A DNA stretch of 45,870 bases from an uncultured Lachnospiraceae bacterium (GTDB lineage Bacteria; Bacillota; Clostridia; Lachnospirales; Lachnospiraceae). The notes beneath the pieces are model-generated. The model did not search any database, was not told where the DNA came from, and worked only from the letters and a program-made list of their open reading frames with translations. Numbering within the stretch: the first letter of the stretch is position 1; every line of letters starts with the position of its first letter. This document shows positions 25,157-32,167 of the stretch, in pieces. A program made the translations under genes and the position numbers. Where the stretch lies: positions 1 to 45,870 of the forward strand of contig CANQME010000009.1 of the NCBI GenBank assembly GCA_947624815.1. Direction: 5' to 3'.

Positions 25157-26300
25157 CTGCGCTCACCTCCATCATTTTAAGGAAACGGTCGAACAGATAA
25201 CCGGAATCCTGGGGGCCGGGACACGCCTCCGGATGGTACTGGACCGTGAAAATGTTCTTGCCAACATAGCGTAAGCCCTCGTTGGTCCCGTCGTTCACGT
25301 TGACGAAGGCCGGCACCGCCACGTTCGGATCCAGGCTGTCCGTATCCACCGCATACCCGTGGTTCTGGGAGGAAATGTAGACCCGCCCGGTCTCCAGATC
25401 CTTCACCGGATGGTTACCGCCCCGGTGACCGTATTTTAACTTATAGGTATCCGCTCCGGTAGCCAGCGCCATCAGCTGATGACCCAGGCAGATCGCGAAG
25501 ATCGGCACGTCGGATTCATAGAGCCTGCGGATCTGGCGGATCACTTCCACATTCTCCTTGGGATCGCCGGGACCGTTGCTGAGCATGATGCCGTCGGGAT
25601 GGCCGGCCAGGATCTCCTCCGCGGAGGTATCGCTGGGATAGACCGTCACCTGGCATCCCCTCTCCGCCAGGGAAAGGGCGATATTCTTCTTGGCTCCCAG
25701 ATCCAGGAGGGCCACTCTTCTGCCGGTCCCCGCCCGCTTCACAAGGCTTTCGGGCCGCTCCGCGGTGCGGACGGATATGGGCTCCGCCGTCGGATCGCTG
25801 GGCTTTATCACGTATTTCTCCTTACAGGATGTGGCCGCTACCACGCCGCTCACGCGGTAGGCGCGGATCCGGCTTAAGGGTTCCTCCAAATCACGGTATG
25901 ACGTGGTCGTGATCATACCGTTCATCGTGCCTTTTTCTCTTAAACGCTTCGTGAGGGCTCTTGTATCGATACCGCTGATACCGGGAATGTTCTGCTCGGA
26001 TAAGAAATTCTGAATGGTGCCGTCGCTTCGGAAATTACTGGGAATACGGGATAATTCGCGGACAATGTAGCCGTCCGGCCACGCCTTTGCCGATTCCATG
26101 TCCGGGTGGGCAATGCCGTAATTACCGATCAGGGGATATGTCATGACGACTGCCTGTCCCGCGTAGGAAGGGTCGGTAAGGACTTCCAGGTATCCGGTCA
26201 TCGACGTGTTGAAGACGATCTCGCTGATGACCTCTCTGGGAGAACCGATGCTCTGGCCTTCGAATACGGCGCCGTCTTCCAGTATCAGGTACGCTTTCAT
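25149..26300 (-). CDS. carA: Carbamoyl-phosphate synthase small subunit
   Basis: A 383-residue CarA. The N-terminal domain begins AYLILEDGAVFEGQSIG. The class I glutaminase carries the nucleophile in IFAICLGHQLMALATGA, and the catalytic histidine and glutamate in VQYHPEACPGPQDS. It releases ammonia from glutamine and feeds it to CarB. AAAGGAATGG precedes the ATG. The leader from the promoter is short, so no PyrR-type attenuator can be present. Confidence 0.98.
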   Translation of the reverse strand: MKAYLILEDGAVFEGQSIGSPREVISEIVFNTSMTGYLEVLTDPSYAGQAVVMTYPLIGNYGIAHPDMESAKAWPDGYIVRELSRIPSNFRSDGTIQNFLSEQNIPGISGIDTRALTKRLREKGTMNGMITTTSYRDLEEPLSRIRAYRVSGVVAATSCKEKYVIKPSDPTAEPISVRTAERPESLVKRAGTGRRVALLDLGAKKNIALSLAERGCQVTVYPSDTSAEEILAGHPDGIMLSNGPGDPKENVEVIRQIRRLYESDVPIFAICLGHQLMALATGADTYKLKYGHRGGNHPVKDLETGRVYISSQNHGYAVDTDSLDPNVAVPAFVNVNDGTNEGLRYVGKNIFTVQYHPEACPGPQDSGYLFDRFLKMMEVSADA

Positions 26301-26339
26301 GAATCACCATTCCTTTCTTTGTCATACAAAGCCGATAGC

Positions 26340-26368
26340 ATTATACAGGATGCACCCCTGTTTTGCAA
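26340..26368 (-). promoter_or_regulatory. Promoter of carAB
   Basis: On the minus strand TTGCAA (26368-26363), 17-bp spacer, and perfect TATAAT (26345-26340), about 40 bp before the carA start. Confidence 0.8.
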
Positions 26369-26457
26369 TCGCTTTTTTCATGATTTTTCCTCACACCGAT
26401 ACATCTTTTTTCGTCAGGTTCGATATACTGGTATGGATTAGTAAAATCAGGAGCAAT

Positions 26458-27723
26458 ATGTATCAGAATATCCATATCTGCGCCGCAGACAGGGGTGCCG
26501 CCGGCCTTCTGCAGGTCCATGCGGTCTCCCTTGCCAACGGCTTTCCGATCGCCGGCGCCACGGTTCGGATCCTCTGCGGCGAAGATCCGGCCCGAACGCT
26601 TCACACAGCCGAGACTGACTCCTCCGGACAGACCCCGCAGATCGCCCTTGCGGCCCCGCCGTTGGAGTACAGTCTGACGCCTGGCGAAGGAAAACCCTAT
26701 AGCGAGTACAACCTGGAGGTTACAGCGCCGGGTTACAAACCCCTTTCGATCCGGGGCGTCCAGATCCTTCCGGACACGACCGCCATTCAGCCGGCCGCCC
26801 TGGAGCCCGCCGGCGACAATGAGCCGCAGGAGGATCCGGTCACGATCCCCGACCACGGCCTCTACGGGAGCTACCCGCCCAAGATCGCCGAATCGGAGGT
26901 AAAGCATGTCCGGGAGAGCGGCGAGATCGTCTTAAGCCGCGTCGTGGTGCCTCAGACCATCGTCGTTCACGACGGCGTTCCCACGGACCTCTCCGCGAAG
27001 AACTATTACGTCCCGTACCGGGACTATATCAAGAACGTGGCCTCCAGCGAGATCTACGCCACCTGGCCCCGGGCCTCCATCACCGCCAATGTACTGGCCA
27101 TCATGTCCTTCACCCTGAACCGCGTCTATACCGAATGGTACCGGAACCAGGGCCATGACTTTACGATCACATCCTCCACAGCCTTCGACCACAAATGGAT
27201 CTACGGCCGCAGCATCTATGAAAGCATCTCCCTGACCGTGGACGAGATCTTCGACAATTATCTGTCCCGCCCGGACGTCAAGCAGCCGATCCTGACCCAG
27301 TACTGCGACGGGCGGATGGTGGCCTGTCCGGGATGGATGACGCAGTGGGGCTCGGCGGAGCTGGGAGAACAGGGCTACAGTCCCATCGAGATCCTCCGCT
27401 ATTACTACGGCTCGGACATCTACATCAATACCGCCGAACAGATCGCAGGCATTCCCTCCTCCTGGCCCGGCGACACGCTGCGCGTCGGCTCCTCGGGACA
27501 GAAGGTGGCGCAGCTCCAGGAACAGCTGAACGCCATCGCCGGCGTCTACACCGCCATTCCCCACGTGGAGAGCGACGGCCTCTATGGTCCCGCCACATCG
27601 GAAGCGGTGCGCACGTTCCAGTCCATCTTCGGGCTGCCCCAGAGCGGCGCCGCCGATTTCGCCACCTGGTACAAGGTGTCGCATATCTATGTGGGAATCA
27701 CAAGGATCGCGGAACTGCAGTAA
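26458..27723 (+). CDS. SpoIID-like protein with peptidoglycan-binding domain
   Basis: A 421-residue protein, probably acting on spore or cell-wall peptidoglycan. Residues about 1-115 look like a carboxypeptidase-regulatory beta-sandwich (VHAVSLANGFPIAGATVRIL). Residues about 180-330 resemble SpoIID/LytB (YIKNVASSEIYATWPRASIT at the start; WGSAELGEQGYSPIEILRYYYG at the end), a lytic-transglycosylase-type fold. Residues about 340-415 are a PG_binding_1 domain (LRVGSSGQKVAQLQEQLN... DGLYGPATSEAVRTFQSIFGL). No signal peptide is seen, so it may act in a compartment reached by mother-cell lysis or be exported otherwise. Start chosen by AGGAG 5 bp before ATG 26458; longer in-frame starts would run back over the carA promoter. 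Confidence 0.78.
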   Translation: MYQNIHICAADRGAAGLLQVHAVSLANGFPIAGATVRILCGEDPARTLHTAETDSSGQTPQIALAAPPLEYSLTPGEGKPYSEYNLEVTAPGYKPLSIRGVQILPDTTAIQPAALEPAGDNEPQEDPVTIPDHGLYGSYPPKIAESEVKHVRESGEIVLSRVVVPQTIVVHDGVPTDLSAKNYYVPYRDYIKNVASSEIYATWPRASITANVLAIMSFTLNRVYTEWYRNQGHDFTITSSTAFDHKWIYGRSIYESISLTVDEIFDNYLSRPDVKQPILTQYCDGRMVACPGWMTQWGSAELGEQGYSPIEILRYYYGSDIYINTAEQIAGIPSSWPGDTLRVGSSGQKVAQLQEQLNAIAGVYTAIPHVESDGLYGPATSEAVRTFQSIFGLPQSGAADFATWYKVSHIYVGITRIAELQ

Positions 27724-27739
27724 ACTGCCATGCGGATGC

Positions 27740-27826
27740 GGACACAGATCCAATGCCGGTTTTGCCGCGGATGCATACGGACACAGATCCGATGCCGGTT
27801 TTACCGCGGATGCATACGGACACAGG
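27740..27826. repeat. 39-bp tandem repeat in intergenic region
   Basis: Two 39-bp units (27740-27778, 27779-27817; start GGACACAGATCC, two mismatches) and a partial third unit (27818-27826) follow the stop codon of the SpoIID-like gene. Between 27724 and 27922 no gene or terminator is evident. Confidence 0.9.
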
Positions 27827-27922
27827 CGCTGCCGCGGTTCACGCGCACAGAAAGCGCCGCCTGCCGCGTCCCCCTTTGGACGCCGCAGACGGCGCATATT
27901 CATCTCTGTGATCCGGTTCGCA

Positions 27923-28693
27923 TCAGCCCAGCGGGCCTCTCGGTGCTGCCGTCGTCTCAGGTTCGGTGGGCGGAGCGATCGTGGTCTCCGGTACCGTCTC
28001 GGGAATCGTCTCCGGTACTGCTTCCGCCTCCGTCTCTGCCACACGGTCGACCGTGAGTCCGCTGATCGACAGGGTGGGAAGCTCTACCCGCTCTCCGTTG
28101 GCCGTCATGTAACGGTTCACGCCGGTAAACGTTCCCGTCACGGTCACGATATCGCCGTGCCCCAGAACCACGGAAATCCGGGACTTATTAAACTCGCACA
28201 CCATCTGTGTCGCAAGATCGCCGTCCACGGCGATCAGAAGCTGCATCATATCGTTATCCAGACTGGCGAACTGCACGACGCTTCCGGTATAGGTCAGCTC
28301 CCTCTCTTCAAGCCCGGACGCCTGGCTCATCAGCTCCTCATAGGCGACCGCCGGCGTCTCTTCCGCTTCCTCTTCTTCCTCCGCGGACGTCTCCCCGGCC
28401 ATGGAGCCTAAAACCTCCTGAATGGACTCCTCCATCCCCATCAGGGATTCCTCGACCGATTCCAGAGATTCGGCCAGTCCTTCCAGTTCCTCCACTCTGG
28501 CCTCCAGGGATTCCACGGAAGCATCGACCGCTTCCCCATCCACCAGGCCCTCTCCGGATCCTTCCTCCGCAGCCGTCACGACCTCGGCCGAAGTCCTCTC
28601 GCCCACCGGACTGATGGAGGTGTCCGAAGATCCGGACGAACAGCCGGCCGCAAGCATCATCACGCACACGGCGGCAGCCATATATCTACGCAT
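27923..28693 (-). CDS. Lipoprotein with acidic coiled coil and OB-fold-like domain
   Basis: A 256-residue lipoprotein. The signal peptide ends in LAAGC (Cys18). Residues about 50-120 are a very acidic coiled coil (VESLEARVEELEGLAESLES, then EEEEEAEE). Residues about 125-215 look like the OB-type tRNA_anti-like domain found in many secreted Firmicutes proteins (LTYTGSVVQFAS... GHGDIVTVTGTFTGVN... LSISGLTV). The tail is Pro/Thr/Glu-rich and repetitive (PETIPETVPETT). The function is unknown; it is anchored on the outer face of the membrane. The amidase gene upstream (28790) is on the same strand, but this gene has its own promoter. Confidence 0.72.
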   Translation of the reverse strand: MRRYMAAAVCVMMLAAGCSSGSSDTSISPVGERTSAEVVTAAEEGSGEGLVDGEAVDASVESLEARVEELEGLAESLESVEESLMGMEESIQEVLGSMAGETSAEEEEEAEETPAVAYEELMSQASGLEERELTYTGSVVQFASLDNDMMQLLIAVDGDLATQMVCEFNKSRISVVLGHGDIVTVTGTFTGVNRYMTANGERVELPTLSISGLTVDRVAETEAEAVPETIPETVPETTIAPPTEPETTAAPRGPLG

Positions 28694-28734
28694 CGCTATC
28701 CCTCCCCTGTACCTTATTCCTATCTTATCCCCTT

Positions 28735-28763
28735 ATTTTATGACGTTTTCTCTGCCGCGTCAA
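28735..28763 (-). promoter_or_regulatory. Promoter of the OB-fold-like lipoprotein gene
   Basis: On the minus strand TTGACG (28763-28758), 17-bp spacer, TAAAAT (28740-28735), about 42 bp before the ATG. Confidence 0.75.
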
Positions 28764-28789
28764 TAGTTTTCTGACCGGTTCAGCCCGGT

Positions 28790-29569
28790 TCACCGCACAG
28801 CCTCTTCATGGACCATATAGGTGTTATAGCCTAGCTCTCTGAGCCTCCGCTCCATCCTTACAGCGTTGTCCAGCTGAAGGAACGCGCCCGCGCGCACCTT
28901 ATAATATCCGTCCTGATATACGATGAACGCCGGGAAGCCCTGGGCCTGCAGCTGGGCCGAAGCCTGAACCGCCGCGTCCCTGCCCGGGAACGCCCCGATC
29001 TGGATCTGATAATAGACCGGCGCCCCGGACTCCTGCCGCAGCGTCTGGACGATCCCGCCGGCGACGGCCCTGGCGATCTGTTCAAAATTTCCGTCAAACA
29101 GCCGGTTGTCGGCCTCATTGTCCAGAAATCCCGTCTCGATCAGAACCGCAGGTCCCTGCGTCTCCCGAAGAACCACCAGTCCCGGTCGCTCCACGACCCC
29201 CAGATCGGCGTACCCGGTCCGGACCAGGTTGTTTTGGATATTCGCCGCCAGCGCCTCTGACGCGCCGCCCTTCTCATAGACCAGCACCTGAGCGCCGGAC
29301 GCGCTTCCCGGCTGAGGCATCGCGTTGCGGTGGAAAGACACGAAATAATCCGCTCCCGACCGGTTGGCGATCTCCGCCTTCTCATACGGCGTCTGGTAGA
29401 TATCGTCGATCCTCGTAAACATCACGTCGATCCCCTCGCCGGCCAGCAGCCGTCCGACCTCCAGCGCCAGCTTCAGATTATCGTCCTTCTCCAGCCGTCC
29501 GTTATAGACGGCTCCCGGTTCCATTCCGCCGTGCCCGGCATCCAGAATGACCTTCTTATTCGATATCAA
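28790..29569 (-). CDS. N-acetylmuramoyl-L-alanine amidase with SPOR domain (CwlC-like)
   Basis: A 259-residue cell-wall hydrolase that cuts between muramic acid and the stem peptide. The Amidase_3 domain (1-178) has the zinc ligands H13 (DAGHGG), E27 (NGRLEKDDN) and H80 (SFHRN), and the catalytic E145 (LIETGFLD). A SPOR domain occupies about 185-255 (YQIQIGAFPGRDAAVQASAQ). There is no signal peptide. Length, domain order and lack of signal match Bacillus CwlC, a mother-cell lysis enzyme of late sporulation, so the same role is likely here. The start codon is TTG, with AGGAG 8 bp upstream. Confidence 0.88.
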   Translation of the reverse strand: MISNKKVILDAGHGGMEPGAVYNGRLEKDDNLKLALEVGRLLAGEGIDVMFTRIDDIYQTPYEKAEIANRSGADYFVSFHRNAMPQPGSASGAQVLVYEKGGASEALAANIQNNLVRTGYADLGVVERPGLVVLRETQGPAVLIETGFLDNEADNRLFDGNFEQIARAVAGGIVQTLRQESGAPVYYQIQIGAFPGRDAAVQASAQLQAQGFPAFIVYQDGYYKVRAGAFLQLDNAVRMERRLRELGYNTYMVHEEAVR

Positions 29570-29602
29570 TTCGATTGCTCCTCTCGGAAAATCCTGTCAT
29601 TC

Positions 29603-29611
29603 CATCATATG
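29603..29611 (-). promoter_or_regulatory. Possible mother-cell sigma -10 element before the amidase
   Basis: CATATGATG on the minus strand lies 34 bp before the amidase start and resembles the -10 elements of SigE/SigK promoters (CATA followed by AT/TA after a short gap). No convincing matching -35 was found. Confidence 0.25.
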
Positions 29612-29669
29612 AACGAACCGGCCGATTCGAATCCTGTCCGCCGAAGTCCTTCCGCACTGCGCGGCACCG

Positions 29670-29780
29670 GCCTGTCTGCCCGTGCCACGGCCCCCGCACG
29701 AACCCGCTGCAGCGACAGCCTGTCCGCCCGGCCCCAGGCCCCCGGCCATGCACGAACCTGCCGCAACGACGGTCTGCCCG
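29670..29780. repeat. Imperfect ~50-bp tandem repeat, intergenic
   Basis: Two GC-rich imperfect units begin GCCTGTCTGCC (29670) and GCCTGTCCGCC (29718) and share CACGAACC..CTGC; a third start is visible near 29770. No gene is evident in the gap between the amidase and the operon terminator. Confidence 0.45.
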
Positions 29781-29785
29781 CATAG

Positions 29786-29814
29786 AAAAAGGGAACGGCC
29801 GCTAGGCCATTCCC
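29786..29814 (-). terminator. Terminator of the DUF5717-like operon
   Basis: A 10-bp stem with one mismatch (29791-29800 with 29805-29814), a 4-base loop that contains the stop codon of the last gene, then TTTTT on the minus strand. Confidence 0.88.
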
Positions 29815-30614
29815 CTGTATTCCTGCTTCCACGCCTCCAGCGTCTGTCTGGCGCCCTCCATCCGCCTGACCGGATCCTTAGCGAACATTTCCTCCAGCTT
29901 CTTCATTCCATCCGACTGCTCCGCCGTCTCCTTTGCCCTGGCGAAATCCTCATCCCACGCCGCCTTCAGCTCCTCGGTGACAATCGGCTGATAACGGTCC
30001 TTTAAGGAAATATCCGGATCCATCCGCGTCAGATGGTAGATCCGCTCCAGAACCGATACGTCCTTCAGCTTGCCGTAGGCCCGGTCGTAAGCGCTTAACG
30101 CCTTGTCGAACTGGAAGATCCTGGCGTAGCACGCGCCCAGATTGTTCCAGACCCTGCCCAGGAACGCGTCGTCCGCCTTCTGGGCCAGATAGGATTCCAG
30201 AATCTTCTCGTATCCGGCGATGGCCCGGCCGTACTGCTTGAAGCCGAACAGGTAATCCGCCTTCCGTTTCGCGTACTCGAGCGGCGGCAGCTTCCGAAGC
30301 GCCGCCACCTTCTGTCTCAGCCGGTTGATCTCGGCGGTGGTATAGTAATCGCATTCCTGCAGAAACAGAAACAGCAGCTCGTCCTGGTTCTCACCGCTCT
30401 TCATCCACCGTTCCAGCTTCAGGGCCGTATACCCCATGTCCAGCTCCTCGCGGATGAAATCCACCAGGTTCCGGTCCATAAAGCCGTCCAGCGCCAGAAG
30501 CGGGTGATTGTAAATGGCGTAGCAGAGCTCCTGGGAGGTATAGATATGGATCCCCAGGTTCTCGATAAAGAACGGATGGCTGACCTTTTCCTTTCTGCAC
30601 AGTATGACGCTCAT
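29802..30614 (-). CDS. TPR-like protein, third gene of the DUF5717/DUF5716-like operon
   Basis: A 270-residue soluble protein, mainly helical. Residues about 110-215 look like tetratricopeptide-type repeats (FKQYGRAIAGYEKILESYLA; WNNLGACYARIFQFDKALSAYDRAYG). The N-terminus (SVILCRKEKVSHPFFIENLGIHIYTSQE) recurs in conserved clostridial proteins of unknown function. Its ATG overlaps the stop codon of the Hsp70-like gene upstream (ATGA), so it is translationally coupled and likely a partner, perhaps a co-chaperone or scaffold. That role is inference from the TPR-like helices and gene order. Confidence 0.75.
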   Translation of the reverse strand: MSVILCRKEKVSHPFFIENLGIHIYTSQELCYAIYNHPLLALDGFMDRNLVDFIREELDMGYTALKLERWMKSGENQDELLFLFLQECDYYTTAEINRLRQKVAALRKLPPLEYAKRKADYLFGFKQYGRAIAGYEKILESYLAQKADDAFLGRVWNNLGACYARIFQFDKALSAYDRAYGKLKDVSVLERIYHLTRMDPDISLKDRYQPIVTEELKAAWDEDFARAKETAEQSDGMKKLEEMFAKDPVRRMEGARQTLEAWKQEYRGMA

Positions 30615-32119
30615 AGCATTACCTCTTGTCTGATGACCGCGCCGGTGGACGGATAGAATTCGCCGAAGCCCAGATCCTTCACCACCACAGCCATGGTATT
30701 TTCATCTAAGAATGCCACCTGAAGCTGAATCCTCAGCGTCTTGTCGTCCCGTTCCGGGAATCCCTCCAGCGTCAGCTTCACCACCTTCCGGCGCTTGGGA
30801 TCCGCCGGCGAGATGACAAATTCCAGATACTGCTGGTTGTCCAGGATGAATTCCTGCGTCGTCCTGGCCTCGTACCAGCTGTCGCCCGCCGCCGCCAGGA
30901 TCATCTGATCCTCCTGGTCCCGGCGCATGACCTTCATGGATACCGTTGTGTCCAGCCGGCCGTCGCAGACCAGCACATAGGGATACATCGTCTTATCCCG
31001 CTCCAGATCCGCTGCCTTGTACGCGGCTCCCTGGACAAACAGCGCCTGATCCACATACACCTTTCTCCTGGCGCAGACCAGCTTCATGAAGCCCGCCGCC
31101 CAGTCCTGCTTCTCGAAGCCCTTCCCCGTCAGGAAAACGGAGGAGAACAGCTTCTTCTGCAGGAATCTCTCGCCGCAGGAGCATAGGATCTTATCCGCCA
31201 GCTTCACGCCGGACGGGGTGCTTAAAATGTCCAGGTTAAAGCCTTCGTCCAGCTTCTCCCGGTCCGCCACCACCGTCACCTGGCGCATTCCCCGCTGGAC
31301 CTTCATCTCATAATAGCAGAGAAAATCCTCCGAAAGATCGAACATCCCCACCTGGTTGTTCCAGACCTCGCGCTTCTGGCTCAGGACATAGTAGAGAAAG
31401 CTCTCCGTATGGCTGATGATGCGGATCCGGTCCCTGGGGATCTTTAAGCGGTCCGCACAGTAAACCAGCATATCCATCAGCTTCGCGCTGATCCTGGGCA
31501 CCGTGACCACCAGCCTGCCGATGCGGCCGGAGTCATAGTCCGCCGCTCCGTCCGACGGCGCCTGCACGCCGCCGTCTTCCGTCTCCTGCTGCCCGTCCGC
31601 TTCCGCCGTCGCGGCTGCCTCTTCCATCCCGGACGTCTCCGTACGTCTGTCCGGCTCCGCCTGCCCGGCGGCCTTTGCCGTTCCAACCGCTTCCGCCTGC
31701 GCGGCCCGGCCCGCCTGACCCGCCGTTCCCGCGCGGCCTGCCGGCCCGAAGTCCTTCGCCGTACCGGATGCCGCTTCCGCCGCCCTGTCCGGCTCCCGCT
31801 CCGCGGCCTCCGCCCGGTCGGCCTCCCGTACCGCCGCGGCCAGCACGCATTCCAGGAACTTCTGCATCAGATCCAGTCCCTCGTAGCGGACGCCGCCGAT
31901 GGTGGCCGTCCCCTCCTTGCGCAGCAGCTTCAGAAGCTTGTCCACGATGACGCCGTCCCCCACAAGGGCGCCCGCATACGCGTCCTGGCCGATCAGCCAT
32001 ACGTCCTCGTCCTTTTTCTTGCAGATCACCGTGGGATAATTCAGTACCTCTCCCAGTCCGGCACAGCATACCTGCGTATAGGTATCGCATATGTCCAGAC
32101 CGATCAACCGTTTCTCCAT
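30611..32119 (-). CDS. Divergent Hsp70/actin-fold protein (DUF5716-like)
   Basis: A 502-residue protein that I recognise as DUF5716-like. By eye it follows the Hsp70 motif order: LIGLDICDTYTQV at 5-17 (DnaK has IGIDLGTTNS), PTVICKK...WLIGQDA near 29-47, LVVTVP, ISHTESFLYYVL, VGMFDLSEDF (DnaK: FDLGGGTFD), VFLTGKGF and VQGAAYKA. A C-terminal ~100 residues (KRRKVVKLTLEGFPERDDKT... VKDLGFGEF) resemble an Hsp70 beta substrate-binding domain. The glycines that hold ATP phosphates are replaced (CDT, SED), so ATPase activity is doubtful. An Ala/Glu/Gly-rich insertion lies at about 95-195. Start at 32119 (MEKRLIGLD) instead of 32164 because the fold begins there. TGA overlaps the TPR-like gene. Confidence 0.75.
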   Translation of the reverse strand: MEKRLIGLDICDTYTQVCCAGLGEVLNYPTVICKKKDEDVWLIGQDAYAGALVGDGVIVDKLLKLLRKEGTATIGGVRYEGLDLMQKFLECVLAAAVREADRAEAAEREPDRAAEAASGTAKDFGPAGRAGTAGQAGRAAQAEAVGTAKAAGQAEPDRRTETSGMEEAAATAEADGQQETEDGGVQAPSDGAADYDSGRIGRLVVTVPRISAKLMDMLVYCADRLKIPRDRIRIISHTESFLYYVLSQKREVWNNQVGMFDLSEDFLCYYEMKVQRGMRQVTVVADREKLDEGFNLDILSTPSGVKLADKILCSCGERFLQKKLFSSVFLTGKGFEKQDWAAGFMKLVCARRKVYVDQALFVQGAAYKAADLERDKTMYPYVLVCDGRLDTTVSMKVMRRDQEDQMILAAAGDSWYEARTTQEFILDNQQYLEFVISPADPKRRKVVKLTLEGFPERDDKTLRIQLQVAFLDENTMAVVVKDLGFGEFYPSTGAVIRQEVML

Positions 32120-32167
32120 GACACCCTTTCCCTTCCGATCGCTTATCCGCGGCCCCTGACCCACGGT

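Noticed and set aside
26301-26345. PyrR attenuator in front of carA
   Set aside because: The promoter is about 40 bp from the start codon, leaving no room for the antiterminator and terminator hairpins.
27740-27826. CRISPR or coding repeat after the SpoIID-like gene
   Set aside because: Units are contiguous 39-mers without unique spacers, and the open frame through them lacks a start signal.
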